A stretch of DNA of 64,000 bases from an uncultured Collinsella sp. (GCA_902497065.1 CABVDH010000006.1:28366-92365); one strand, 5' to 3'. Shown: positions 29,863 through 38,859, counted from the stretch's first letter. Numbers and translations: made by a program. Notes: generated from the sequence alone by a model not told the origin.

Positions 29863-30423
29863 TCAGGTCGGAAGCATAAAAGCTCCCGACCTTTTTCTTT
29901 GTCTAGGGGTTTCGGCATCTCTCGTTCTTTGGGTACCTCGAGGCGGGCAATCAGATAGATGCTTACGAGTATCATAGGGTCTTTTTACGTCGCGGTCGTG
30001 TCTCGTACTGGTGCGCCGCTCTTTGTGGGACGTGTCACTTTGCCATAGGTTGTCCGGCGGCGGGGCGCAGGTCGTTCCCCGTGGCGTCGCTCCTTTCGAC
30101 GCTACGCTGCCTGGCCACTCGTTCCACTGGTGCTTTTTCATGTCGACGCAGCCGTTGTCTCGGAAGGCGACTCCTTCCTCCGTCAGTAGTGCTCGCTGGT
30201 CGGGGAAGTTTGGCGCGAGGCGTCCCGCGTGGTTGACGACGCGGTGGCAGGGATAATCGCCGTAGCGATCCGCCTCGCTCAGCACCGCTCCGACCAGGCG
30301 AGAGTTTTTCTCCCTGCCGATGAGGCGCGCTATCTGACCGTACGAGGCGACGCATCCCGCCGGAATCTCTGCCACGACGGAGAGAATCTCATAAACCAAA
30401 TCTTCGTCCAGGACTTTTCCCAT
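29863..30423 (-). CDS. MGMT-like O6-alkylguanine alkyltransferase with run-on C-terminus
   Basis: Residues 1-~97 match the small DNA-binding domain of O6-methylguanine-DNA methyltransferase (ASYGQIARLI, then PCHRVV with the acceptor Cys ~residue 51, ending VDMKKHQW). Family members usually end there. Here the frame continues for about 90 residues rich in Arg, Ser, Thr and Pro and stops inside the terminator of the tRNA fragment. The extension is probably translated spacer created when the normal stop was lost, perhaps at integration. GGGAG precedes the ATG. Repair of alkylated guanine is the likely role. Confidence 0.72.
   Translation of the reverse strand: MGKVLDEDLVYEILSVVAEIPAGCVASYGQIARLIGREKNSRLVGAVLSEADRYGDYPCHRVVNHAGRLAPNFPDQRALLTEEGVAFRDNGCVDMKKHQWNEWPGSVASKGATPRGTTCAPPPDNLWQSDTSHKERRTSTRHDRDVKRPYDTRKHLSDCPPRGTQRTRDAETPRQRKRSGAFMLPT
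29865..29896 (+). terminator. Terminator behind the tRNA-fMet fragment
   Basis: AGGTCGGAAGC / GCTCCCGACCT with a 6-base loop followed by TTTTTC; a standard terminator for the plus strand, 9 bases after the CCA of the tRNA fragment. Confidence 0.85.
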
Positions 30424-30597
30424 CGTATCGCTCCCGTGTTCGCTTTTGCCTTCGGGGGCGCGGCGCCGATCACCCGTGCTGCGATTTTCGCAGCTCCCCT
30501 TACCGAAGCATCGAGGGAAAGCGCGTGCGTGTCAAGGTTGTCTGGTCCAGTTGCTGGCTCGATGCCTCGAGATGTTCGCCTCAAGTGCGACCTGCCC
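30424..30597. other. Intergenic, no gene seen
   Basis: GC-rich spacer between the CBS gene end and the alkyltransferase start. It should hold the alkyltransferase promoter. I see no clear hairpin with a T-run. Confidence 0.4.
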
Positions 30598-31104
30598 CTA
30601 TTGGAAAAGGATGCCGAAGATGTATTTGGTGATGGCGGAGCGGCGGATGACCCCCACGAGTTTGCCCTCGTCATCAACCACAGGAAGCTTCTTGAACTTC
30701 TTCTTCGCCAGCAGCGCGGCGACGCGGGCGATGCTCTGCTCGGGACGGGCACACACTACCTGGCGCGTCGCGAAATCCATGACGCAGCGATCCTTCAGGT
30801 CTTCGATGCGCTGCTCAAGGCTCTGATCGTCGAAGTACAGCATGGACGCGTCGCCGCCCGTGAAGATGGTGTGAGCGCGATGCTGCGCGATGGCTCCCAT
30901 GACATCGCCGTCGGAGATGAACCCGACCACCTGGTTGCGCTCATCGATTACGGGCATGCTGCTCACCTCGTTTTCGGCGAGCATGCGCACCACGTCGGAA
31001 ATCGTGCAATCCTGCGTGCAGGTGAACGGCTCTTCAATCATGATGCTCGAAACGGGCGTCCCCTCGAGCTCGAGCGGGATGCGCTCGGACAGAATCTCGG
31101 ACAT
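30598..31104 (-). CDS. Two-CBS-domain protein
   Basis: A 168-residue protein of two CBS domains. The first (~18-75) contains VSSMPVIDERNQVVGFISDGDVM; the second (~110-160) contains KKLPVVDDEGKLVGVIRRSAI. Such domains bind adenine nucleotides and often regulate a partner. Its start lies 3 bases after the stop of the DHA2 exporter gene, so the two are co-transcribed; the protein may sense energy state for that exporter, which is an inference. Confidence 0.88.
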   Translation of the reverse strand: MSEILSERIPLELEGTPVSSIMIEEPFTCTQDCTISDVVRMLAENEVSSMPVIDERNQVVGFISDGDVMGAIAQHRAHTIFTGGDASMLYFDDQSLEQRIEDLKDRCVMDFATRQVVCARPEQSIARVAALLAKKKFKKLPVVDDEGKLVGVIRRSAITKYIFGILFQ

Positions 31105-31107
31105 CGC

Positions 31108-32547
31108 TTATGCCTCCTTCGTTTTCGGTGCGGTTTTCTTGGTGCGCACGCTGAATATGGCGCAGATAAGGGAAACGAGGCCGATTGCCGCGCACACCTT
31201 GTAAGCGACGCCCGCGCCCACGGCGGTGGCTACTTGGATGCTCGCATCGACGCCGGCCGACGCGGTGACGCTTGTCATGACCGTGATGATGAGCGCCGTG
31301 CACAAACCGCCGGCGACCTGGCGGCCGGTGTTCGCGATGGCGTTGCCGTGGGCGATCATGTCATTTTTCAAGGCATTGACACCCCATGTGTTCACCGGCA
31401 TGTTCGCGAGCGACTGGCCGGCGGACTGCAGCATGCAGAACAGCGCAACCACCAAGATGGGCGTGTTTACCGTCGAAAGCGAGAGCAGGAACAGGGCGCC
31501 GGTCATGAGGGCCAGGCCGACGATCGAGATGGCACGCGGACCGAACTTGTCGAACACCACGCCGGAGATAGGGCTGATGATGATGCCCACCGCCGCGGCG
31601 GGAAGCATGGCCATGCCGGTTTCGAAGGCCGAAGCGCCAAGCGAGGTTTGCAGCAGCAACGGCAACAGCGTGTTGGTGACCAGGCATGCGGCGTTGATGA
31701 GCGTGACGATGATGGCGGCCACGCGGAACTCGCGCGTCTTGAGCGTGCCCAGTTGAAGCAGCGGGTCCTCGATTTTGCCCTGGCGTACGACGAACAGCAC
31801 CAAGCACACGACACCCGCGACGATCGAGCCGAGCACCACGGGGTTGCCCCAACCCATCGACGAGGCGCTCGAGAACCCGTAGAGAAGTCCGCCGAAGGCG
31901 ATGGTGGAGAGGACGACCGAGGGCAGGTCGAGCTTGGGGTTCTTCAGCTCGCCCACGTTTTTCAGCATGAACACGCCCAGCACCAGCACGAGAATTGCGA
32001 GGGGGACGATGGCGCCGATCATGGTGCGCCAGCCGTACGTGTCGATCACCGCACCGCCTACGACGGGGCCGACCGCGGGACCCGCCGACATGACGATGCC
32101 CGCCATGCCCATAGCCGTTCCTCGTTTCTCGACGGGGAACACCAGCATGGGAACCACCGAGACAAGCGGCATGAGCACGCCTGAGCCCGCCGCTTGCAAC
32201 ACGCGACCGATGATGAGGAACAGGAAATCAGGGGCTGCGGCGCACAGCAGCGTGCCCAGCGCGAACACCAGCGTCGCCCCGAAGAATAGCGCGCGGGTGC
32301 TGAACTTGTCGATAAGGAACGCCGAAACGGGGACCATGATGCCGCTCACCAGCGGGTATATGGACATGATCCACTGGGCAGTCGAGGCATCGATGGCGAA
32401 ATCGGACATGATGACCGGCAGCGCAGGCGACATCACCGTTTGGTTCAGTAGCGCCAAGAAGGCACCCAGGACGACGACCGCGACGATGCGGATCTGGGTA
32501 CCGGTAATGCGCCCATTGGCAGGCGCGACCGTACAATTATCAGACAT
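31108..32547 (-). CDS. DHA2-family (EmrB/QacA) MFS exporter
   Basis: A 479-residue drug:proton antiporter with about 14 helices. The N-terminal LNQTVMSPALPVI is the DHA2 motif D region, followed by GRVLQAAGSGVLMPL and the antiporter motif C-like GPAVGPVVGG in helix 5. Exports lipophilic drugs or metabolites. The ATG has AAGGAAG upstream. First gene of an operon with the CBS protein. Confidence 0.9.
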   Translation of the reverse strand: MSDNCTVAPANGRITGTQIRIVAVVVLGAFLALLNQTVMSPALPVIMSDFAIDASTAQWIMSIYPLVSGIMVPVSAFLIDKFSTRALFFGATLVFALGTLLCAAAPDFLFLIIGRVLQAAGSGVLMPLVSVVPMLVFPVEKRGTAMGMAGIVMSAGPAVGPVVGGAVIDTYGWRTMIGAIVPLAILVLVLGVFMLKNVGELKNPKLDLPSVVLSTIAFGGLLYGFSSASSMGWGNPVVLGSIVAGVVCLVLFVVRQGKIEDPLLQLGTLKTREFRVAAIIVTLINAACLVTNTLLPLLLQTSLGASAFETGMAMLPAAAVGIIISPISGVVFDKFGPRAISIVGLALMTGALFLLSLSTVNTPILVVALFCMLQSAGQSLANMPVNTWGVNALKNDMIAHGNAIANTGRQVAGGLCTALIITVMTSVTASAGVDASIQVATAVGAGVAYKVCAAIGLVSLICAIFSVRTKKTAPKTKEA

Positions 32548-33067
32548 AAGCTTCCTTCGTATCTATTCGATTCTTCGCCGAAGGCGCGCCGGCCCACGGG
32601 CGAAATAACATGCACGTGCTATGCGTGCATCAGATACGACAGGAAGAAAGCGGCTGCTCAGAGCGCACTTGGGGAACAACAGGAGAGGCCCCGTATACCA
32701 GGGGCCGCCGAATTGCGATGTATGCTTTGGTCAAATCCTTCATAGCGGGGAGGTATTCTAGCAGCCGTCTTCGCCCCTTTCAAGGGATGTAACCCAGACG
32801 TTGATTTTCTTCACCGAGGCGCCATCGTTGACGGGTGGCGTGCTTCTCTATCGCCACACCGCGGGGCGAGGGAACGCCGCGGCGAGCTTGTACATCGGCT
32901 ATGTGTGCAGCTGCGAGCGTGTCGCCGGCGCGCGCTGGGCGCCAGTCCGATCCGGCCGACTCTTGCCGACGGTCGGTCGCCGTCCTCCTCCATCTCCGCC
33001 TGCTCTGTTTTTGCTCGGCTCCCTTGTCGTATCATGGACGGACGAGAATTGAGCGAAGACGGTACGT
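32548..33067. other. 520-base divergent intergenic region
   Basis: No convincing gene. Short overlapping frames on both strands (32801-33052, 32811-33111) lack ribosome binding sites and typical composition. GGCCCC (32687-32692) and GGGGCC (32701-32706) form a short hairpin. The region must contain the promoters of the divergent DHA2 and ArsC-like genes. Confidence 0.45.
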
Positions 33068-33409
33068 ATGAACATCCAGATATTCGGCACGAAGAAAAGC
33101 TTCGATACTAAGAAGGCGCAGCGCTATTTCAAGGAACGTCGTGTGAAGTTCCAGTTCATCGACTTGAAGGAAAAGGGGATGAGCAAAGGCGAGCTCGAAA
33201 GCGTGGCGCGCGCCGTCGGCGGGATCGACGCTGTGATCGATCCAAAGGCGAAAGATGCCGACACGGTTGCGCTCGTACAGTATCTTGCTGCCGACCAGAA
33301 GTTCGAAAAGGTGCTCGATAACCAGCAGATTCTTTGTGAGCCCATCGTTCGCAACGGCCGCCAGGCAACCGTTGGCTACGAGCCTGACGTGTGGAAGGGC
33401 TGGGAATAA
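33068..33409 (+). CDS. ArsC/Spx-family thioredoxin-fold protein lacking the N-terminal Cys
   Basis: A 113-residue member of the ArsC/Spx/YffB family (FGTKKSFDTKKAQRYF, FIDLKEKGMSKGEL, LCEPIVRNGRQATVGY, VWKGW). At the position of the active-site cysteine there is Ser11, encoded by AGC, one base from a Cys codon. The only remaining Cys is in LCEP. So arsenate reduction by the usual route is unlikely, and an Spx-like binding role or loss of function is possible. A strong terminator follows. Confidence 0.8.
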   Translation: MNIQIFGTKKSFDTKKAQRYFKERRVKFQFIDLKEKGMSKGELESVARAVGGIDAVIDPKAKDADTVALVQYLAADQKFEKVLDNQQILCEPIVRNGRQATVGYEPDVWKGWE

Positions 33410-33428
33410 AGCGGCTGGGAATAAAGTG

Positions 33429-33470
33429 AAGCGCCCACGCCCGTGGTTTTATCCACGGACGCGGGCGCTT
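33429..33470. terminator. Terminator hairpin between converging genes
   Basis: AAGCGCCCACGCCCGTGG pairs with CCACGGACGCGGGCGCTT (two mismatches) around TTTTAT, 19 bases past the ArsC-like stop. Confidence 0.75.
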
Positions 33471-33596
33471 GCGTAAGACGTCTCTTGTCGTTTGAGTGGA
33501 ACGCCCCGGCGGCGCTGAACAACGCGCCCCGGTGACGTGGCTCGGGGCTCTTTGTGCCGCGCATCTATGAGAGGAGATATTTGATGCGCCCGGGCG

Positions 33597-35375
33597 CTAC
33601 TCCATATAGCCACCCTGAATGGCGGAAACTGCATGCTCGGTAAAGAACTTGAGCGTGCCGGAGGTATAGCGATTAGCCTTGGGCTTCCAAGCGGCTCGGC
33701 GCTCGGCCAGGACGGCGTCGACCTCAGCCGGCTCCATCTCCTTGCCGGCGATGCCCACGATAGACAGCGAGCGCTCGGGGATGTTGATCTGGATCAGGTC
33801 GCCTTCCTCGATCAGGGCAATCGGGCCGCCCACGGCAGCCTCGGGCGAAACGTGTCCGATAGCCGGGCCCTTGGAGGCGCCGGAGAAGCGGCCATCGGTG
33901 ATCAGGGCAATGCTCGCACCCAGCTCGGGATCGCTGGCGATAGCCTCAGTGGTGTAGAACATCTCGGGCATTCCGGAACCCTTGGGGCCCTCATAGCGAA
34001 TGATGACGGCATCGCCGGGCTTGACCTCATGCGTCAGGACGGCGTGAATGGCGTCCTCCTCGCAGTCGAACGGACGGGCCTTGAGCGTAGCCTGGAACAT
34101 CTCACGCGGAACGACGGTGTGCTTGACGACGGCACCCTCGGGGGCAAGGTTGCCGTGAAGGATGGCGATGGAGCCATCGGTACCGAAGGCCTGGTCGAAC
34201 GGACGGATGATGTCCTCGCGCTTGAGGTTCCACTTCTCCAGGTAGCGGCCGCACTTCTCGTAGTAGCCGTTGTTCTTAAGGTCCTCGAGGTTCTCGCCGA
34301 GAGTCTTGCCGGTGACGGTCATGACGTCGAGATGGAGCATCGACTTGATCTCCTCCATGATGCGCGGCACGCCGCCCGCATAATAGAAGAACTGCGCCGG
34401 CCACTCGCCTGCGGGACGAACGTTGAGCAGGTAGTGGGCGCCACGGTGCAGGCGATCGAAATCGTCGGCGGACATCTCGATGCCAAACTCGCGGGCGATC
34501 GCGGGAATGTGCAGCAGCGAGTTGGTGGAACCGGAGATGGCGCCGTGGACCATGATGAGGTTCTCGAAGGACTCCTTGGTCACGATGTCGCGGGGGCACA
34601 GGTTGTGCTCGGAGAGCCACACGGACTGACGGCCAGCCTCGCGCGCAAACTCACGCAGATCGGAGCTGGTTGCGGGCAGCAGGGCCGTGCCGGGGAGCAT
34701 AAGGCCCAGGGCCTCGGCGGTAACCTGCATGGTCGACGCGGTGCCCATAAAGGAGCAGGCGCCGCAGCTGGGACATGCGTTGTGCTTGGCAAACTCAAGC
34801 TCCTCGCGAGAGATCTCGCCGCGCTCGTAGCGGGCAGAAATCGCGCCGAGCTGCTCCAGGGTCAGCAGGTCAGGGCCTGCATCCATGACGCCGCCGGTAA
34901 CGACGATGGAGGGGATGTTGATGCGACCCATGGCCATGAGGTTCGCGGGCAGGCCCTTATCGCAGCTGGCAACAAAGACGCCGGCGTCGAACGGGGTGGC
35001 CTTGGCATGAATCTCGATCATGTTGGCGATCATGTCGCGACTGGGCAGCGAGTAGTTAATGCCGTCGTGGCCCTGGGCCTCGCCGTCGCAGATATCGGTG
35101 CAGAAGTAACGGGCGCCGTGGCCACCAGCCTCGGCAACGCCAGCGCGCACCTCCTCGACCAGCTCGAACAGGCCGGCAGAACCCGGGTGCGAATCGCCAA
35201 AGGTCGACTCGATGATGACCTGCGGCTTGTCCAGGTCCTCGATCGTCCAGCCGGAGCCCAGACGCAGCGGGTCCATCTCGGGGCTGATGGTGCGGAACTT
35301 GCCGGAACGCGGTTGCAGCTTGGCAACCAGGTCGGCTGCCTCCTGCTGAATCTGTGCCTTGGTCTTCTCGTCCAT
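33597..35375 (-). CDS. IlvD/Edd-family dehydratase, probably a sugar-acid dehydratase
   Basis: A 592-residue Fe-S dehydratase. Cluster and metal ligands are seen in CDGEAQGHDG, ASCDKGLPANLMAM and CPSCGACSFMGTASTMQ, and the C-terminal GRFSGASKGPAIGHVSPEA is typical. The family includes dihydroxy-acid dehydratase (IlvD), 6-phosphogluconate dehydratase and gluconate, galactonate or xylonate dehydratases. It follows a GntP permease and there are no branched-chain genes around. So a sugar-acid dehydratase giving KDG or its epimer fits best; plain IlvD cannot be excluded. The ATG after AGAGGAGA is used. Confidence 0.82.
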   Translation of the reverse strand: MDEKTKAQIQQEAADLVAKLQPRSGKFRTISPEMDPLRLGSGWTIEDLDKPQVIIESTFGDSHPGSAGLFELVEEVRAGVAEAGGHGARYFCTDICDGEAQGHDGINYSLPSRDMIANMIEIHAKATPFDAGVFVASCDKGLPANLMAMGRINIPSIVVTGGVMDAGPDLLTLEQLGAISARYERGEISREELEFAKHNACPSCGACSFMGTASTMQVTAEALGLMLPGTALLPATSSDLREFAREAGRQSVWLSEHNLCPRDIVTKESFENLIMVHGAISGSTNSLLHIPAIAREFGIEMSADDFDRLHRGAHYLLNVRPAGEWPAQFFYYAGGVPRIMEEIKSMLHLDVMTVTGKTLGENLEDLKNNGYYEKCGRYLEKWNLKREDIIRPFDQAFGTDGSIAILHGNLAPEGAVVKHTVVPREMFQATLKARPFDCEEDAIHAVLTHEVKPGDAVIIRYEGPKGSGMPEMFYTTEAIASDPELGASIALITDGRFSGASKGPAIGHVSPEAAVGGPIALIEEGDLIQINIPERSLSIVGIAGKEMEPAEVDAVLAERRAAWKPKANRYTSGTLKFFTEHAVSAIQGGYME

Positions 35376-35483
35376 GATGCTCTCCTCTTTTGAATTGAAC
35401 GGTTGTACCAATCGTTGGTTAATGAATCAGGTGTAAATGGGTACCGAGCGATGCACTCGGTGAAAGATGCTTAGCTACGCGAA

Positions 35484-36845
35484 CTAGGCGAAGAACGAAA
35501 TCACCAGGGCGCAGGCAAGACCCGAAAGGCCGATGAGCGTCTCCATAACGGTCCAGGACTTGAGGGTTGTCTTCTCGTCAATCTCCAGGAACGAGGAGCA
35601 CATCCAAAAACCGGCATCGTTGACGTGCGAGAGGGCCGTGGCACCGCCGCAGATAGCAAGACAGATAGCGGCACGCATGAGCACCGAGGCTCCTGCAACC
35701 GCGGGCATGGCGGCCATAATGCCCGATGCCATGGTCATAGCGACGATGGAGCTGCCGACAGAGGCACGCACCATGACGGCAATCAAAAAGGCAACGACCA
35801 CCAAAGGCAGCGGAGAAGCCTCGAGCATGGGGCCAATAACCTGACCTAGGCCGCAGTCCTGCAGCATCCAACGCATGACGCCACCGCAAGCGATAACCAG
35901 CAAGATCATGCCGACGGGCTTAAGAGAGCGGTCGAGCAAGGCCTTGAGCTCGGCGCCGGAGTAGCCGCGGCGCGCGCCCAGCAGATACATCGCAACGAGC
36001 GTGGCAAGCGTCAAGGCGACGAACGGCTTGCCCAGGAAGGCAAGGATTGAGGCGACCTGCCCGGGCATGGAGATGTAAGAAGACAGCGTACCAAGCAGAA
36101 TTAGGCAAAGCGGCGTGAGCACGATCGCGAGGACCATGCCAAAGGAGGGAAGCTCCTTGTCGTCACTTGCCCCCTCGGCGGAAGTGAAATGCTCGGGAAC
36201 GTCTGTAAAGATGCGACCGCCCACGTTGCGGCCCCAGATGACGCCGGCGATCGCCATGGCGATGAAGGCGGTGGGGATACCGACGAGGATCATGGTGCCC
36301 AGGTCGACACCGAGCGTGCCGGCGACCAGAACCGACCCGGCCGATGGCGGCACAAACGCATAGCCGGCGGCAAGTCCCGCGAGCAGCGCGATGCCATAGT
36401 AGAGCGTCGACTTTTTGGTCTGCGATGCCACGCTAAACGCAAGCGGAATCAAAACGACCACGCCGGCCTCAAAGAACACCGTAGTGCCGATAACCAGACC
36501 GGTAATGCCCAGCGCCCAGCTGGAATGACCCTGCCCAAAGGTATCGATGAAGGTCTGGGCGATCTTCTTGGCGCCGCCGCTCTCCTCAAGAATCTGGCCA
36601 AACATCGAGCCGAGGCCAATGAGCAGGGCGATGTTTTGCAGCGTGGTTCCCACGCCCTTGGTGACAGTGTCCGCCACCAGGTCGAGCGGCATACCGGCGC
36701 CGATGCCGATCGCGAGCGCCGAGACCATCATCGAAAGCACAGGATGCAGCCTGAACTTAATGATGAGCGCAAGCAGCAGCGCGATGCCCACGATAGCGGC
36801 GATGACCAGCCTGGTGGGATCAGCCATAAACGTTGGGTCTGACAT
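35484..36845 (-). CDS. Gluconate:H+ symporter family permease GntP
   Basis: A 453-residue transporter of the GntP family with 12-14 hydrophobic segments. Typical motifs are LLIGLGSMFGQILEESGGAKKIAQT and FVPPSAGSVLVAGTLGVD in the first half and the C-terminal HVNDAGFWM. It takes up gluconate or a related sugar acid. GGAGG precedes the ATG. It is first in an operon with the dehydratase 108 bases downstream, and divergent from a GntR regulator whose likely operator (36858-36886) overlaps its leader. Confidence 0.9.
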   Translation of the reverse strand: MSDPTFMADPTRLVIAAIVGIALLLALIIKFRLHPVLSMMVSALAIGIGAGMPLDLVADTVTKGVGTTLQNIALLIGLGSMFGQILEESGGAKKIAQTFIDTFGQGHSSWALGITGLVIGTTVFFEAGVVVLIPLAFSVASQTKKSTLYYGIALLAGLAAGYAFVPPSAGSVLVAGTLGVDLGTMILVGIPTAFIAMAIAGVIWGRNVGGRIFTDVPEHFTSAEGASDDKELPSFGMVLAIVLTPLCLILLGTLSSYISMPGQVASILAFLGKPFVALTLATLVAMYLLGARRGYSGAELKALLDRSLKPVGMILLVIACGGVMRWMLQDCGLGQVIGPMLEASPLPLVVVAFLIAVMVRASVGSSIVAMTMASGIMAAMPAVAGASVLMRAAICLAICGGATALSHVNDAGFWMCSSFLEIDEKTTLKSWTVMETLIGLSGLACALVISFFA

Positions 36846-36857
36846 CTTTCCTCCAAT

Positions 36858-36886
36858 TCATCAGACCTTTTGAATTCGTCTGATGA
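36858..36886. promoter_or_regulatory. GntR-type operator in front of gntP
   Basis: TCATCAGAC (36858-36866) and GTCTGATGA (36878-36886) are perfect inverted repeats 11 bases apart. Further TCTGATG-like half sites occur near 36908, 36950 and 37048, up to the divergent GntR gene. Autoregulation together with gntP control is likely. Confidence 0.65.
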
Positions 36887-37079
36887 CTATAGCGTATTTT
36901 GGAAAGGTCTGATGTTTCATTTTGAAATTTGTTCGAAATACATCTGATGTATTTGGTAAACGGTCGTATTTGCGCTGCGAACGGTATATCTAAGCCGCCC
37001 GACTCAAATCCAGCGGCCAATATCGTATCCGTGGTGCGCTAAAATAGCTCAGATGAATTTTGTAATGAAAGGTATAGCT

Positions 37080-37772
37080 ATGGCCCGCGCCGAATCGGGA
37101 CTCCCCGAGCAAATATCGGAGAAAATCATTCAATTAATTCTGGATGAACACCTTGAGCAAGGCGATCGCCTGCCCAAGGAAACCGTGCTGGTCGAGCGCT
37201 TGGGCGCCGGCAGGAGCACCGTGCGCGAGGCCATGAAGTTGCTGCAGTCGCGCAATATCGTGCGCATTAAGCAGGGTTCGGGCACCTATGTGGCGTCAAA
37301 CCCCGGCGTTGCCGACGACCCGCTGGGCTTTACCTTTATCGACGACAAGCAGCGTCTGGCGCGCGACCTACTCGAGGTGCGCTTTATGATCGAGCCGCAG
37401 ATTGCACGCATGGCAGCCGAGCACGCAACCAACGACCAGGTCGTCTGTATCAAAGAGCTCTGCGACGAATCCGAGCGCCTGGCCGAGGCCGGTGAGGATT
37501 ACTCCGCCGCCGACACCGCGTTCCACAATGCCATTGCCGAGAGCTCCGGAAACCTCGTCGTTCCCCGCCTGATGGGCGTGCTCAAGGCATCCATCCCCCT
37601 CTTTATCGACGTGACCGGCAAAAAGCTCGTCGAGGAAACTATCCGCACGCACCGCGATGTGGCCGACGCCATCGCCTCGCGCAATCCCACCGCCGCGCAC
37701 GACGCGATGTATCTGCACCTGGTGTATAACCGCAACATGATTGCGGAGGGCGCGCAGGAACAGAGCGAATAA
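37080..37772 (+). CDS. GntR/FadR-family regulator of the gntP operon
   Basis: A 230-residue regulator: winged helix (~8-70; EQISEKIIQLILDEHLEQGD, GAGRSTVREAMKLL, RIKQGSGTYV) and an FCD ligand domain (~95-220; FHNAIAESSGN, HRDVADAI, HLVYN). The start ATG has GAAAGG upstream; an earlier ATG at 37053 is less favourable. It is divergent from gntP with shared palindromic sites, so it most likely represses the permease-dehydratase operon and responds to a sugar acid. Confidence 0.87.
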   Translation: MARAESGLPEQISEKIIQLILDEHLEQGDRLPKETVLVERLGAGRSTVREAMKLLQSRNIVRIKQGSGTYVASNPGVADDPLGFTFIDDKQRLARDLLEVRFMIEPQIARMAAEHATNDQVVCIKELCDESERLAEAGEDYSAADTAFHNAIAESSGNLVVPRLMGVLKASIPLFIDVTGKKLVEETIRTHRDVADAIASRNPTAAHDAMYLHLVYNRNMIAEGAQEQSE

Positions 37773-37815
37773 ACGTCCGCGCGGCAAGGGCGAGATCACC
37801 GTTTACCTTTTAAAA

Positions 37816-37827
37816 GTGAACGTTCAC
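37816..37827. promoter_or_regulatory. GTGAACGTTCAC operator (site b)
   Basis: Perfect palindrome about 50 bases upstream of a likely promoter (TTGTAT near 37880, TATATA near 37899). A weaker copy, ATGAACGTTTCT, lies at 37906-37917 close to the expected transcription start. Both precede the SDR gene at 37933. Confidence 0.8.
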
Positions 37828-37932
37828 CTGTTTTTAGGAGAATCTGACTTTTAATTCCCCCTCTTCTCCTATACTGACCTTGTATGAAAAGCAAGACTTA
37901 TATAGATGAACGTTTCTTTTGAAAGGATCGCT

Positions 37933-38742
37933 ATGTCTGATCTTATGGACAGCTTCCGCCTGGATGGCAAGGTCGCGCTCGTAACCGGCGCCACCTATGG
38001 CATCGGTATGGCCATTGCCGAGGCGCTCGGAGAGGCCGGCGCCAAAATCGCCTTTAACGCCCGTCACGCCGACAAAGTCGCCGAGGCCGAGAAGCACTAC
38101 CGTGGGCTGGGCTTTGACGCTCACGGCTATGTTGCCGACGTCACCGACGAGGCCGTCGTTGCCGAGCTCATCGCCAAGATCGAGGCCGACTTTGGCACCA
38201 CACCCGATATCTTGGTCAACAACGCCGGCGTCATCCAGCGTACCCCGATGCTCGACATGAGCGCCGAGGACTTCCGCCGCGTCGTCGATATTGACCTCAA
38301 CGCACCGTTTATCGTGTCCAAGGCCTGCCTGCCCGGCATGATCGCCAAGGGCCACGGCAAGATCATCAACATCTGCTCGATGATGAGCGAGCTGGGCCGC
38401 GAGACCATCGCCGGCTATGCCGCCGCCAAGGGCGGACTCAAGATGCTCACCAAGAACATCTGCTCCGAATTTGGCGAGGCCAACATCCAGTGCAACGGCA
38501 TTGGGCCCGGCTACATCGCCACGCCGCAGACCGCGCCGCTGCGCGAGACGCAGCCCGACGGCAGCCGTCACCCGTTTGACCAGTTCATCATTGCCAAGAC
38601 GCCGGCCGCCCGCTGGGGCACGCCCGAGGATCTGAAGGGCCCCGCCGTGTTCTTGGCTTCCGACGCGTCGAACTTCGTCAACGGCCACATCCTCTATGTC
38701 GACGGTGGAATCCTCGCATACATTGGAAAGCAGCCTCAATAA
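37933..38742 (+). CDS. SDR dehydrogenase, KduD/DhuD type
   Basis: A 269-residue short-chain dehydrogenase. The nucleotide motif is TGATYGIG, the structural NNAG is present, and catalytic Ser, Tyr and Lys lie in ICSMMS and YAAAK. It belongs to the gluconate-5-dehydrogenase/KduD group. With an RpiB-like isomerase next door it most likely reduces 2,5-diketo-3-deoxygluconate to KDG, as DhuD does in streptococci. The start ATG has GAAAGGA upstream; a frame starting 9 codons earlier overlaps the half-site operator. Confidence 0.85.
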   Translation: MSDLMDSFRLDGKVALVTGATYGIGMAIAEALGEAGAKIAFNARHADKVAEAEKHYRGLGFDAHGYVADVTDEAVVAELIAKIEADFGTTPDILVNNAGVIQRTPMLDMSAEDFRRVVDIDLNAPFIVSKACLPGMIAKGHGKIINICSMMSELGRETIAGYAAAKGGLKMLTKNICSEFGEANIQCNGIGPGYIATPQTAPLRETQPDGSRHPFDQFIIAKTPAARWGTPEDLKGPAVFLASDASNFVNGHILYVDGGILAYIGKQPQ

Positions 38743-38792
38743 GCGTCGCCGCAACTGCCCATATCAGGTTTCATCCACTCGTTTTTCATTTG

Positions 38793-38859
38793 AGTTGCGG
38801 TGAGATAAGGATTGGTTTTGGCTTCTATCAGGCAAAACAGTCCGTATTTCACCGCAAGT
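38793..38859. repeat. AGTTGCGGTGAAATA hairpin repeat, copy 3
   Basis: AGTTGCGGTGAGATA pairs with TATTTCACCGCAA; the inner right arm AAAACAGTCCG matches copy 4 exactly. It lies between the dhuD-like and dhuI-like genes, so it may lower expression of the second gene or act as an RNA processing site. Confidence 0.7.

Noticed and set aside
30229..32184. Long open frame on the plus strand across the CBS and DHA2 genes
   Set aside because: It is antisense to two well-supported genes, has a low-complexity His/Arg/Asp-rich translation and no ribosome binding site. GC-rich genes often create such mirror frames.
32801..33111. Short frames on both strands in the DHA2-ArsC spacer
   Set aside because: They overlap each other in several frames, lack ribosome binding sites and encode Arg/Pro/Ser-rich sequence.
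33597..35375. Biosynthetic dihydroxy-acid dehydratase (ilvD)
   Set aside because: The family fits, but the operon partner is a GntP permease and there are no ilv or leu genes nearby, so I did not give the symbol.
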